The notes under the pieces were generated by a model. That model made no database searches. It was not told where the DNA came from and saw nothing but the letters and a program-made list of their open reading frames with translations. Positions 45,401 through 56,360 of a stretch of DNA of 64,000 bases are shown here, piece after piece. This DNA is from Symsagittifera roscoffensis (lineage: Eukaryota > Xenacoelomorpha > Acoela > Convolutidae): assembly GCF_963678635.1 (NCBI RefSeq), contig NC_087070.1, forward strand, positions 28,558,048-28,622,047, given 5' to 3'. Every line of letters begins with the position of its first letter. Position 1 is the stretch's first letter. The translations under genes and the position numbers were made by a program.

Positions 45401-48400
45401 TGTAATAAACACTAAGATGTTTTTACTTTTTACAATCTTTGTACTTTAACTAAAGATACAACAAATGAAAAAAATATTGAACTAAAATGTCTGTTCTGAA
45501 TTAACACGAACAAAGAATGATCGACCGTTGGACGATTAATGCTGATGATTGACTTGTATCAAATCAAAACCGAGGTTAAAAATAGATATTAACAAAAAAA
45601 TTAACGCATTCTTTGAAAGAAAAAGTTTTAAATTTACAAACAAGCAAATACAAATACCATATATCTCCATATTACCTTCAACGTAGAGTGGATAAAAATT
45701 ACAGACTGCACAATGAACAAACTGGGGCGAAAATGAGGAAATTATGTATCTGCACTTCAAAATTGGATGTACAAAAAACGCAGCAACGTAAAACAAAGGT
45801 TGAGTTTACAGAACTTACTGCATGGTATCTGAAATAAATCAAATCTAAAAACAAATATCCGCACACAAAATATAGAATTTACAAGAGAAACTTCGATAAA
45901 ACTAAATGTAAGCTCAAAAGAATTTTTTGTGGAAATCGTTTAATGAAACTGGAAATGCAACTTTCTCATCTTTTTTTCACATCCGAGTCGATGTTTGACA
46001 AAATTTTATTTGAAGTGTCTGACTCTTTCTCTTTAACCGGTCTTTTGGGAGGTATAAAGAAAATGTTTTTCTCGGAAAAACTGTCTAGTGTTATTTGGAC
46101 AGAAGTTGATTGTATCTTTCCCAACGGGGTTGTGCGGTTAGAGGGTCAATTAAAAATTTTCTTACCTAACAGAGCTCCTCTTGGTTGTTAGTTTGTCAAC
46201 GCTATTAGGAAATCTGATGGTAACAATTATAAAAAACACGCTGAAGGTGAGTAAGCTGTAGTGCTAACATTCAAAACTATTAGGCCTAAGAATTTTGAGA
46301 CATCGTTCACAAATCTTCCCTCGCCGAAAACATTGGTGGGTTCCTCATTTCTTCGTGGTCAAGATGGCCTTGCTTAGATGAAGATGGCCGATGGGTCCTC
46401 TGGACAGCTGTCAGTTTGTATCGACGAGCGCTTCTGAGTGATCGCTCGTCAACTTTGGCTATTCCTGACCATCCAAGATTTTCCATCCAGCAGCCGACGG
46501 ATCATACCTCTATTCCGCGAAAAAATATATATCCCAAATTGTGTGCCATCAACGATTCAGACGAAATGGTTTTTCATTTTCATCGGTGTAAAAGTCGCTG
46601 ATTTAAAGTTTTGTTGCTGGAATTTCTTGCTTTCAAAGAAATAAGTGGTACAGTATCATTTGCACTCATTTATAATTCTGGTTGTTCTATGACTTTTCCC
46701 TCTCTGATGTAATAAACACTAAGATGTTTTTACTTAGTACAATCTTTGTACTTTAACTAAAGATACAGCAAATGAAAAAAATGTTGAACTAAAATGTCTG
46801 TTCTGAATTAACACGAACAAAGAATGATCGACCGTTGGACGATTAATGCTGATGATTGACTTGTATCAAATCAAAACCGAGGTTAAAAATAGATATTAAC
46901 AAAAAAATCAACACATTCTTTGTAAGGAAAAGTTTTAAATTTACAAACAACCAAATACAAATTCCATTTATCTCTATTTTACCTTCAACTTAGAGTGGAT
47001 AAAAATTACAGATTGCAAAAGGAACAAACTGGGGTGAAATTGAGGAAATTATGTATCTGTACTTGAAAACTGGATGTACAAAAAACGCAGCAACGTAAAA
47101 AAGTGGTGAGTTTACAGAATTTACTGGATGGTTTTTATGCTAAACCAAATATAAATACAATTATCTGCACACAAAATATAGAAATTAGATGAGAAACTTC
47201 GATAAAACTAAATGAAAGTTTAAAAGAATTTTTTGTGGAAATTGTTTAATGAAACTGGAAATGCAACTTTCTCATCTTTTTTTCACATCCGAGTCGATGT
47301 TTGACAAAACTTCATATGAGGTGTCTGACTCTTTCTCGTTAACCGGTCTTTTGGGAGGTATAAAGAAAATAATTTTCTCGGGAGTATTGTGTATTGTTAG
47401 TTGGAGAGATTTTGATTGTATCGTTCCCAACGGGGTTGTGCTGTTAGAGGGTCAATTAAAAAATTTTTTGCTAAGAGTTGCTCTTGGTTGCTAGTTTGTC
47501 AACGGTATTAAAAATTTTTATGGTGAAAAATGATGGTGAGTAAGCTGGAGTGCTTACATCAAAAACTATGTTCGTTGGGCCGAGTAGTTTTTTTTTGAGA
47601 CCTCCTTCATAAATCTGCGCTCGCCGAAAAAAATGGTGGTTCCGCGTTTCTTCTTGGTCAGGATGGCCTTGCTTAGATGAAGATGGCCAATGGGTCCTCT
47701 GGAGAGCTGTCAGTTTGTATCGACGAGCGCTTATGAGTGAGCGCTCATCAATTTCGGCTATTCCTGACCATCCAAGATTTTTCATCCAGCAGCCGACGGA
47801 TCATACCTACATTCCGCGAAAAAATATATATCTCAAATTGTGTGCCATCAACGATTCAGACGAAATGGTTTTTCATTTTCATCGGTGTAAAAATCACTGA
47901 TTTAAATGTTTTGTTGCTTGAATTTCTTGCTTTCAAAGAAATAAGTGGTACACTATCATTTGCACTCATTTATAATTCTGGTTGTTCTATGTCTTTTCCC
48001 TCTCTGATGTAAAGACCACTAAGATGTTCTTACTTAGTACAATTGTTCTACTTTAATTAAAGATACAACAAACGAAAAAACAGTTGAGCTAAAATGTCTG
48101 TTCTAAATTAGCACGAACAAAGATTGATCGACCGTTGGACGATTCATCCTGTTGATTGACTAGTATCAAATCAAATCCGAGGTTAAAATTAGACATTAAC
48201 AAAAAACCAACACATTCTTCACAGGGAAAAATTTAAATTTACAAACAAACAAATACAAATTCCATATACCTCCATTTTACCTTCAACGTAGAATAAACAA
48301 AAATTACAGACTGCACAAGGAACAAACTGGGGTAAATTGAGGAAATTATGTATCTGCACTTCAAAATTGGATGTACAAAAAACGCAGCAACGTAAAACAA

Positions 48401-51077
48401 AGGTTGAGTTTACAGAACTTACTGCATGGTATCTGAAATAAATCAAATCTAAAAACAAATATCCGCACACAAAATATAGAATTTACAAGAGAAACTTCGA
48501 TAAAACTAAATGTAAGCTTAAAAGAATTTTTTGTGGAAATCGTTTAATGAAACTGGAAATGCAACTTTCTCATCTTTTTTTCACATCCGAGTCGATGTTT
48601 GACAAAATTTTATTTGAGGTGTCTGACTCTTTCTCTTTAACCGGTCTTTTGGGAGGTATAGAGAAAATATTTTTCTCGGGAGTACTGTCTAGTGTTAGTT
48701 GGACAGAAGTTGACTGTATCGATCCCAAAGGGGTTGTGCGGTTAGAGGGTCAATTAAAAATTTTCTTACCTAACAGAGCTCCTCTTGGTTGTTAGTTTGT
48801 CAATTTTGAGACCTCGTTCACAAATCTTCCCTCGCCGAAAAAATTGGTGGGTTCCTCATTTCTTCGTGGTCAAGATGGCCTTGCTTAGAGGAAGATGGCC
48901 GATGGGTCCTCTGGACAGCTGTCAGTTTGTATCGACGAGCGCTTCTGAGTGATCGCTCTTCAATTTCGGCTATTCCTGACCATCCAAGATTTTCCATCCA
49001 GCAGCCGACGGATCATACCTCTAATCCGCGAAAAAATATATATCTCAAATTGTGTGCCATCAATGATTCAGACGAAATGGTTTTTCATTTTCATCGGTGT
49101 AAAAATCACTGATTTAAATGTTTTGTTGCGTGAGTTTCTTGCTTTTAAAGAAATAAGTGGTACACTATCATTTGCACTCATTTATAATTCTGATTGTTCT
49201 ATGTCTTTTCCCTCTCTGATGTAAAGACCACTAAGATGTTCTTACTTAATACAATCTTTGTACTTTAACTAAAGATACAACAAACGAAAAAACAGTTGAA
49301 CTAAAATGTCTGTTCTGAATTAACACGAACAAAGAATGATCGACCGTTGGACGATTAATGCTGATGATTGACTTGTATCAAATCAAAACCGAGGTTAAAA
49401 ATAGATATTAACAAAAAAATCAACACATTCTTTGTAAGGAAATGTTTTAAATTTACAAACAAACAAATACAAATCACATATATCTCCATTTTACCTTCAA
49501 CGTAGAAAGGATAAAAATAACAGACTGCACAATGAACAAACTGGGGTGAAATTGAGGAAATTATGTATTTGCACTTGAAAATTGGATGTACAAAAAACGC
49601 AGCAACGTAAAACAAAGGTTGAGTTTACAGAACTTACTGGATGGTATCTGAAATAAATCAAATCTAAATACAAATATCCCCACACAAAATGTAGAATTTA
49701 GAAGAGAAACTTCGATAAAACTAAATGAAAGTTCAAAAGAATTTTTTGTGGAAATCGTTTAGTGAAACTGGAAATGCAACTTTCTCATCTTTTTTTCACA
49801 TCCGAGTCGATGTTTGACAAAATTTTTTTTGAGGTGTCTGACTCTTTCTCGTTAACCGGTCTTTTGGGAGGTATAAAGAAAATAATTTTCTCGGGAGTAC
49901 TGTCTAGTGTTAGTTGGACAGAAATTGATTGTATCGTTCCCAACGGGGTTGTGCGGTTAGAGGGTCAATTAAAAATTTTCTTTACCTAACAGAGCTCCTC
50001 TTGGTTGTTAGTTTGTCAACGCTATTAGGAAATCTGATGGTAACAATTATAAAAAACACGCTGCAGGTGAGTAGGCTGTAGTGCTAACATTCAAAACAAT
50101 GTTCGTTAGGCCTAAGAATTTTGAGACCTCGTTCACAAATCTTCCCTCGCCGAAAAAATTGGTGGGTTCCTCATTTCTTCGTGGTCAAGATGGGCTTGCT
50201 TAGATGAAGATGGCCGATGGGTCCTCTGGACAGCTGTCAGTTTGTATCGACGAGCGCTTCTGAGTGATCGCTCGTCAATTTCAGCAATTCCTGACCATCC
50301 AAGATTTTCCATCCAGCAGCCGACGGATTACACTTCTATTCCGCAAAAAATATATATATCTCAAATTGTGTTCCATCAACAATTCAGACGAAATGGTTTT
50401 TCATTTTCATCGGTGTAAATATCACTGATTTAAATGTTTTGTTGCTTGAATTTCTTGCTTTCAAAGAAATAAGTGGTACAGTATTATTTGCACTCATTTA
50501 TAATTCTGGTTGTTCTATGACTTTTCCCTCTCTTGTGTAATAAACACTAAGATGTTTTTACTTAGTACAACCTTTGTACTTTAACTAAAGTTACAACAAA
50601 TGAAAAAAATGTTGAACTAAAATGTCTGTTCTGAATTAACACGAACAAAGAATGATCGACCGTTGGACGATTAATGCTGATGATTGACTTGTATCAAATC
50701 AAAACCGAGGTTAAAATGGATATTAACAAAAAAAATCAACACATTCTTTGTAAGGAAAAGTTTTAAATTTACAAACAAACAAATACAAATTCAATATATC
50801 TCCATATTACCTTCAACGTAGAGTGGATAAAAATTGCAGACTGCCCAATGAACAAACTGGGGTGAAATTGAGGAAATTATGTATCTGCACTTGAAAATTG
50901 GATGTACAAAAAACGCAGCAACGTAAAACAAAGGTTGAGTTTACAGAACTTACTGGATGGTATCTGAAAAAAATCAAATCTAATTACAAATATTCGCACA
51001 CAAAATATAGAATTTTGAAGAGAAACTTCGATAAAACTAAATGAAAGCTTAAAACAATTTTTTGTGGAAATCGTTTA

Positions 51078-51326
51078 ATGAAACTGGAAATGCAACTTTC
51101 TCATCTTTTTTTCACATCCGAGTCGATGTTTGACAAAATTTTATTTGAGGTGTCTGATTCGTTCTCTTTAACCGGTCTTTTGGGAGGTATAAAAAAAATA
51201 TTTTTCTCGGGAGTACTGTCTAGTGTTATTTGGACAGAAGTTGATTGTATCGTTCCCAACGGGGTTGTGCGGTTAGAGGGTCAATTAAAAATTTTCTTAC
51301 CTAACAGAGCTCCTCTTGGTTGTTAG
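51078..51326 (+). CDS. Array ORF a (82 codons), best-preserved example
   Basis: It begins MKLEMQLSHLFFTSESMFDK, continues EVSDSFSLTGLLGGIKKIFF and VDCIVPNGVVRLEGQLKIF, and ends NRAPLGC. Open frames of this kind recur at 23908, 30419, 33008, 35884, 41948, 43314, 44593, 45943, 47249, 48547, 52382 and other positions, with substitutions but no stop. In the related copies at 29157-29420 and 40687-40917 one base fewer lets the frame read on into TELLMVASLSTVLRN, so the ancestral exon was probably longer. No signal peptide, membrane segment or known domain is evident. Whether it is translated is unknown; retention in more than ten copies could reflect either selection or recent amplification. Confidence 0.45.
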   Translation: MKLEMQLSHLFFTSESMFDKILFEVSDSFSLTGLLGGIKKIFFSGVLSSVIWTEVDCIVPNGVVRLEGQLKIFLPNRAPLGC

Positions 51327-51381
51327 TTTGTCAACGCTATTAGGAAATCTGATGGTAACAATTATAAAAAACACGCTGCAG

Positions 51382-51504
51382 GTGAGTAAGCTGTAGTGCT
51401 AACATTCAAAACTATGTTCGTTAGGCCTAAAAATTTTGAGACCTCGTTCACAAATCTTCCCTCGCCGAAAAAATTGGTGGGTTCCTCATTTCTTCGTGGT
51501 CAAG
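51382..51504 (+). other. Candidate intron in the array monomer
   Basis: The 5' end CTGCAG|GTGAGTAAG is a textbook donor. The 3' end lies in CATTTCTTCGTGGTCAAG|ATGG (other copies TTTCTTCTTGGTCAG|GATGG). The donor is intact in most distal and several proximal monomers (25515, 29409, 30714, 32027, 33341, 40940, 42242, 43612, 44928, 50060). It is lost in others (20093 GTTGATT, 24205 GATGAGT, 36182 CAAATGAG). Confidence 0.45.
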
Positions 51505-51556
51505 ATGGCCTTGCTTAGATGAAGATGGCCGATGGGTCCTCTGGACAGCTGTCAGT

Positions 51557-51742
51557 TTGTATCGACGAGCGCTTCTGAGTGATCGCTCGTCAATTTCGGC
51601 TATTCCTGACTATCCAAGATTTTCCATCCAGCAGCCGACGGATCATACCTCTATTCCGCGAAAAAATATATATCCCAAATTGTGTGCCATCAACGATTCA
51701 GACGAAATGGTTTTTCATTTTCATCGGTGTAAAAGTCACTGA
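51557..51742 (+). CDS. Array ORF b (61 codons), second-exon-like
   Basis: MYRRALLSDRSSISAIPDY to HFHRCKSH. The frame is open further upstream (WPCLDEDGRWVLWTAVSLYR), to about the acceptor-like site. Copies occur in nearly all monomers (27083, 30899, 32210, 33523, 38984, 42493, 45108, 46416, 47715, 48927, 54054). The overlapping +1 frame (ORF c) is also conserved, so the coding frame is uncertain. Phase from the candidate donor does not lead straight into this frame: joining at the proposed sites would stop within six codons. Confidence 0.35.
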   Translation: MYRRALLSDRSSISAIPDYPRFSIQQPTDHTSIPRKNIYPKLCAINDSDEMVFHFHRCKSH

Positions 51743-51854
51743 TTTAAATGTTTTGTTGCTTGAATTTCTTGCTTTCAAAGAAATAAGTGGTACAGTATCA
51801 TTTGCACTCATTTATAATTTTGGTTGTTTTATGACTTTTCCAACTCTGATGTAA
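51579..51854 (+). CDS. Array ORF c (91 codons), overlaps ORF b
   Basis: MIARQFRLFLTIQDFPSSSRR to FALIYNFGCFMTFPTLM, ending in a TAA that overlaps the AATAAA signal. The upstream sequence MANGSSGELSVCIDERF is in the same frame, separated by one TGA in most copies. In the 20242-20487 copy that TGA is GGA and the frame is open for 81 codons. Equal-length copies are at 32232, 33545, 43815, 45130, 47737 and 48949. Low-confidence alternative to ORF b. Confidence 0.3.
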   Translation: MIARQFRLFLTIQDFPSSSRRIIPLFREKIYIPNCVPSTIQTKWFFIFIGVKVTDLNVLLLEFLAFKEISGTVSFALIYNFGCFMTFPTLM

Positions 51855-51894
51855 TAAACACTAAGATGTTTTTACTTAGTACAATCTTTGTACT
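51853..51894 (+). promoter_or_regulatory. Polyadenylation signal plus hairpin, conserved per monomer
   Basis: AATAAA is followed 20 bases later by the perfect dyad AGTACAA-TCT-TTGTACT. The pair is present in most monomers (also 17245-17283, 23370-23413 and others). In the 31.2, 42.8, 48.0, 49.2, 53.05 and 54.35 kb monomers the signal is mutated (GATGTAAGGACC, GATGTAAAGACC). Position after the second ORF suits a transcript 3' end. Confidence 0.45.
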
Positions 51895-54800
51895 TTAACT
51901 AAAGATACAACAAATGAAAAAAATGTTGAACTAAAATGTCTGTTCTGAATTAAAGATGATCGACCGTTGGACGATTAATGCTGATGATTGACTTGTATCA
52001 AATCAAAACCGAGGTTAAAAATAGATATTAACAAAAAAATCAACACATTCTTTGTAAGGAAAAGTTTTAAAATTACAAACAAACAAATACAAATTCCATA
52101 TATCTCCATTTTACCTTCAACGTAGAGTGGATAAAATTTACAGACTGCAAAATGAACAAACTGGGGTGAAATTGAGGAAATTATGTATCTGTACTTGAAA
52201 ATTGGATGTACAAAAAAAGCAGCAACGTAAAACGAAAGTTGAGTTTACAGAACTTACTGGATGGTATCTGAAATAAATCAAATCTAAATACAGATATCCG
52301 CACACAAAAAATAGAATTTAGAAGGGAAACTTCGATAAAACTAAATGAAAGTTTAAAAGAATTTTTTGTGGAAATCGTTTAATGAAACTGGAAATGCAAC
52401 TTTCTCATCTTTTTTTCACATCCGAGTCGATGTTTGACAAAAAATTTTTTGAGGTGTCTGACTCTTTCTCGTTAACCGGTCTTTTGGGAGGTATAAAAAA
52501 AATAATTTTCTCGGGAGTTTTGTGTAATGTTAGTTGGACAGATTTTGATTGTATCGTTCCCAACGGGGTTGTGCTGTTAGAGGGTCAGTTAAAAAGTTTT
52601 TTGCTAAGAGTTGCTCTTGGTTGCTAGTTTGTCAACGGTATTAAAAAATTTGATGGTGAAAAATGATGGTGAGTAAGCTGGAGTGCTTACATCAAAAACT
52701 ATGTTCGTTGGGCCGAGTAGTTTTTTTTGAGACCTGCTTCACAAATCTGCGCTCGCCGAAAAAAGTGGTGGTTCCGCGTTTCTTCTTGGTCAGGATGGCC
52801 TTGCTTAGATGAAGATGGCCAATGGGTCCTCTGGAGAGCTGTCAGTTTGTATCGACGAGCGCTTCTGAGTGAGCGCTCGTCAATTTCGGCTATTCCTGAC
52901 CATCCAAGATTTTCCATCCAGCAGCCGTGTAAAAGTCACTGATTTAAATGTTTTGTTGCTTGAACTTCTTGCTTTCAAAGAAATAAGTGGTACACTATCG
53001 TTTGCACTCATTTATAATTCTGGTTGTTCTATGTCTTTTCCCTCTCTGATGTAAAGACCACTAAGATGTTCTTACTTAGTACAATTTTTGCACTTTAACT
53101 AAAGATACAACAAACAAAAAAACAGTTGAGCTAAAATGTCTGTTCTAAATTAGCACGAACAAAGCTTGATCGACCGTTGGACGATTCATCCTGATGATTG
53201 ACTAGTATTAAATCAAATCCGAGGTTAAAAACAGAGATTAACAATAAAATCAACACATTCTTCACAGGGAAAAATTTAAATTTACAAACAAACAAATATA
53301 AATTCCATATACCTCCATTTTACCTTCAACGTAGAATAAACAAAAATTACAGACTGCACAAGGAACAAACTGGGGTAAATTTAGGAAATAATTTATCTGC
53401 ACTTGAAAATTGGATGTAAAAAAATGGCAACAACGTAAAAAAGGGGTGAGTTTACAGAATTTACTGGATGGTTTTTATGCTAAGCCAAATATAAATACAA
53501 ATATCCGCACACAAAATATAGAATTTAGAAGAGAAACTTCGATAAAACTAAATGAAAGTTTAAAAGAATTTTTTGTGGAAATTGTTCAATGAAACTGGAA
53601 ATGCAATTTTCTCAATCTTTTTTTCACATCCGAGTCGATATTGACAAAATTTTATTTGAGGTGTCTGACTCTTTCTCGTTAACCGGTCTTTTGGGAGGTA
53701 TAAAGAAAATAATTTTCTCGGGAGTATTGTGTAATGTTAGTTGGACAAATTTTGATTGTATCGTTCCCAAAGGGGTTGTGCTGTTAGAGGGTCAATTAAA
53801 AAGGTTTTTGCTAAGAGTTGCTCTTGGTTGCTATTTTGTCAACGGTATTAAAAAATTTGATGGTGAAAAATGATGGTGAGTTAGCTGGAGTGCTTACATC
53901 AAAAACTATGTTCGTTGGGCCGAGTAGTTTTTTTTGAGACCTCCTTCACAAATCTGCGCTCGCCGAAAACAATGGTGGTTCCGCGTTTCTTCTTGGGCAG
54001 GATGGCCGTGCTAAGATGAAGATGGCCAATGAGTCCTCTGGAGAGCTGTCAGTTTGTATCGACAAGCGCTTCTGAGTGAGCGCTCGTCAATTTCGGCTAT
54101 TCCTGACCATCCAAGATTTTTCATCCAGCAGCCGACGGATCACACCTACATTCCGCGAAAAAATATATATCTCAAATTGTGTGCCATCAACGATTCAGAC
54201 GAAATGGTTTTTCATTTTCATCGGTGTAAAAATCACTGATTTAAATGTTTTGTTGCTTGAATTTCTTGCTTTCAAAAAAAAGGGGTACACTATCATTTGC
54301 ACTCATTTATAATTTTGGTTGTTCTATGTCTTTTCCCTCTCTGATGTAAAGACCACTAAGATGTTCTTACTTAGTACAATCTTTGTACTTTAACTAAAGA
54401 TACAACAAACGAAAAAACAGTTGAGCTAAAATGTCTGTTCTAAATTAGCACGAACAAAGATTGATCGACCGTTGGACGATTCATCCTGATGATTGACTAG
54501 TATCAAATCAAAACCGAGGTTAAAAATAGATATTAACAAAAAAATCAACACATTCTTCACAGGCAAAAGTTTAAAATTACAAACAAACAAATACAAATTC
54601 CATATACCTCCATTTTACCTTCAACGTAGAGTGGATAAAAATTACAGACTGCACAAGGAACAAACTGGGGTAAATTTAGGAAATAATGTATCTGCACTTG
54701 AAAATTGGATGTACAAAAATGGCAGCAACGTAAAAAAGTGGTGAGTTTACAGAATTTACTGGATGGTTTTTATGCTAAACCAAATATAAATACAATTATC

Positions 54801-55571
54801 TGCACACAAAATATAGAAATTAGATGAGAAACTTCGATAAAACTAATTGAAAGTTTTAAAGAGTTTTTTGGGAGGTTTAAAGAAAATAATTTTCTCGGGA
54901 GTACTGTCTAGTGTTAGTTGGATAGAAGTTGATTGTATCGTTCCCAACGGGGTTGTGCGGTTAGAGGCTCAATTAAAAATTTTCTTACCTAACAGAGCTC
55001 CTCTTGGTTGCTAGTTTGTCAACGCTATTAGGAAATCTGATGGTAAAAAATATAAAAAACACGCTGCAGGTGAGTAAGCTGTAGTGCTAACATTCAAAAC
55101 TATGTTCGTTAGGTCTAAACGTTTTTTGAGACCCCGTTCACAAATCTTCCCTCGCCGAAAAAATTGGTGAGTTCCTCATTTCTTCGTGGTCAAGATGGCC
55201 TTGCTTAGATGAAGATGGCCGATGGGTCCTCTGGACAGCTGTCAGTTTGTATCGTGTCAGCATTTGATCCTCTATTGTCAATCGTTTCTGGCTTGGAAAA
55301 CAATTGGACGACCTCCGGTCCGCTAGAAGGGACTGAGTCATTCTGAGTAATTTTGTCTGCAACTGCAAAACATAAATCGAGGTTAAGATTTAGGTTCGAT
55401 GTACTTTCGCGGTTGTTGCAAATATGGGCTTGAATCCTCGAGACGTCGTCAAAGTAGTCTCATCTCAAAAATCAAGATTAATTGATGAGGAAGAGCTGAA
55501 ATGTAACGAGGTGATCGGGAATGACGATTGTTTTAGCTGGCATCTGAAAATTGCTAGATATTGTGACTGTT

Positions 55572-55955
55572 TTACTTGAGTATGAAGTCATCCGTTCGGA
55601 TGTGGTTCTTGAAATCTGTTTTGGCGGCGACCGTTTTTTGGTGGAAACTTTTTCCAGCTAAATTTTTGCTTTTAAAACCTAGTTCTGATTTCAAAAACTG
55701 TACCATTCTCGAGCGTAACCGTGTGTTTAGCTGAGTCGACGATGGTTTTCTTGAAATATTAACATAGGAATCCCCATTTCTCCTTAGGAACTCCTTTCTG
55801 ATGGCAATAGTTGTTTTAAAATGTAATAATTGAACTGGAAGTTCCCTGTTAACTATATTGGCGAAAGGGATTTTAGTAAAGCAATCGATACAAACAAATG
55901 CATATTTCTTTGTTCCCCAAAAAGCGTCCAAAGGTCCGGCGATGTATAATTTCAA
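55572..55955 (-). pseudogene. Integrase catalytic core, N-terminal part
   Basis: KLYIAGPLDAFWGTKKYAFV then CIDCFTKIPFANIVN matches the first-Asp segment of retroviral/Ty3 integrases (D..GPL....G.KY.LV.ID.FTK). The next element appears in a different frame as MGIPMLIFQENHRR (consensus GIP..I.SD.G..F), with the second Asp lost. The 3' DDE glutamate is not identifiable. Not functional. Confidence 0.75.
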
Positions 55956-55999
55956 ATCCGGAAGTTTAGCCGTGTGTTATTGTCCCAACAAAACTTTGA

Positions 56000-56360
56000 G
56001 GATTGTTAAGCACTGATTGCGAGACTTGAAATGGTGGTAGTTTCTCAACAATAGGGAGCCACCAAATTTTTTCCTTCAAGAAATACCCCCTCCCCCAGAC
56101 TGGCCGGGATGCATCTCATGAAGCATTGAACTGAAACTCCCCGAACACTTGCCGGTACAACTAGCTTATTGTCCTTGAAAAGTAGAGCGACCTAGACGTG
56201 GAGGTACTTCTTGAAGATTTTAATATATGATCCGTGCATTTCCATTGGACGACCGCTTTTGATTGTCAAAGTTAAGTCTCAAATGATTTCGTCGCCTTTG
56301 GTCATAATTCGAAATGGTTTTCTTCAACAAATGTTTTCAGGAATTAAAAGTAATACTGGT
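56000..56360 (-). pseudogene. Integrase HHCC zinc-binding domain remnant
   Basis: One frame gives VALLFKDNKLVVPASVRGVS (consensus ...VVP..LR..VL...H). The neighbouring frame gives MLHEMHPGQSG at about 56103-56123, the His-x3-His part of the zinc motif. WWLP appears further down. At least two frameshifts. Confidence 0.7.

Larger units (their letters stand above)
34075..45660 (+). repeat. Higher-order repeat, unit 2 (about 11.6 kb)
   Basis: The second copy of the 22.13-34.08 kb block. Its junction is visible at 34065-34080, where sequence typical of the preceding monomer switches to CCATATAACTCCATTTTACC as at 22123. It has lost about 0.4 kb at 40.2 kb (CGCCAAA joined to CGTTGGAC), removing one monomer's second ORF and polyadenylation signal. 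It also gained a 66-bp local duplication at 42371-42484. Confidence 0.85.
50649..51954 (+). repeat. Representative monomer
   Basis: A near-complete unit. Anchor at 50649-50663; first ORF 51078-51326; acceptor-like TTTCTTACCTAACAG at about 51308; splice donor GTGAGT at 51382; acceptor-like CGTGGTCAAG ending at 51504 (candidate intron about 123 nt); second ORF region 51557-51742 with overlapping frame 51579-51854; AATAAA at 51853-51858; hairpin AGTACAA-TCT-TTGTACT at 51878-51894. This order repeats in almost every monomer. Confidence 0.8.
19430..55255 (+). repeat. Tandem array of about 28 monomers of about 1.31 kb
   Basis: The anchor (A)ATGATCGAC(C/T)GTTGG or a close variant recurs near 20677, 21986, 22233 (extra, partial), 23482, 24790, 26178, 27466, 28686, 29988, 31307, 32619, 33929, 34178 (extra, partial), 35455, 36766, 38088, 39387, 40228 (truncated), 41516, 42888, 44200, 45517, 46824, 48122, 49335, 50649, 51955, 53166 and 54461. 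Typical spacing is 1305-1315 bp, with 1.21-1.39 kb indel variants. Each monomer has, in order: anchor; a conserved AT-rich lead with ACAAACAAACAAATAC and TTACAGACTGCAC; an 81-82 codon ORF; CTGCAG|GTGAGTAAG; a second ORF region; AATAAA; and AGTACAATCTTTGTACT. The array stops mid-monomer at 55255, where Ty3/gypsy-related sequence begins. Confidence 0.95.
45660..55255 (+). repeat. Distal array monomers outside the higher-order units
   Basis: Seven to eight monomers that alternate between two sequence types. One has IFLPNRAPLGC at the end of the first ORF (45943, 48547, 51078); the other has NVSWTDFDC (near match at 47249; 52382, 53589). Monomer 52.4-53.2 kb lacks the middle of its second ORF (52927: CAGCAGCCG joined to TGTAAAAGTC). 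The last monomer lacks most of the first ORF (54850-54880). Confidence 0.7.

Noticed and set aside
17150-55255. CRISPR or bacterial iteron array as explanation for the repeats
   Set aside because: Units are about 1.3 kb with no short-repeat/spacer pattern, in eukaryote-like DNA.
55138-55368. Minus 76-codon frame spanning the array edge
   Set aside because: It joins array sequence to the retroelement side across a breakpoint, so it cannot be an ancestral gene.
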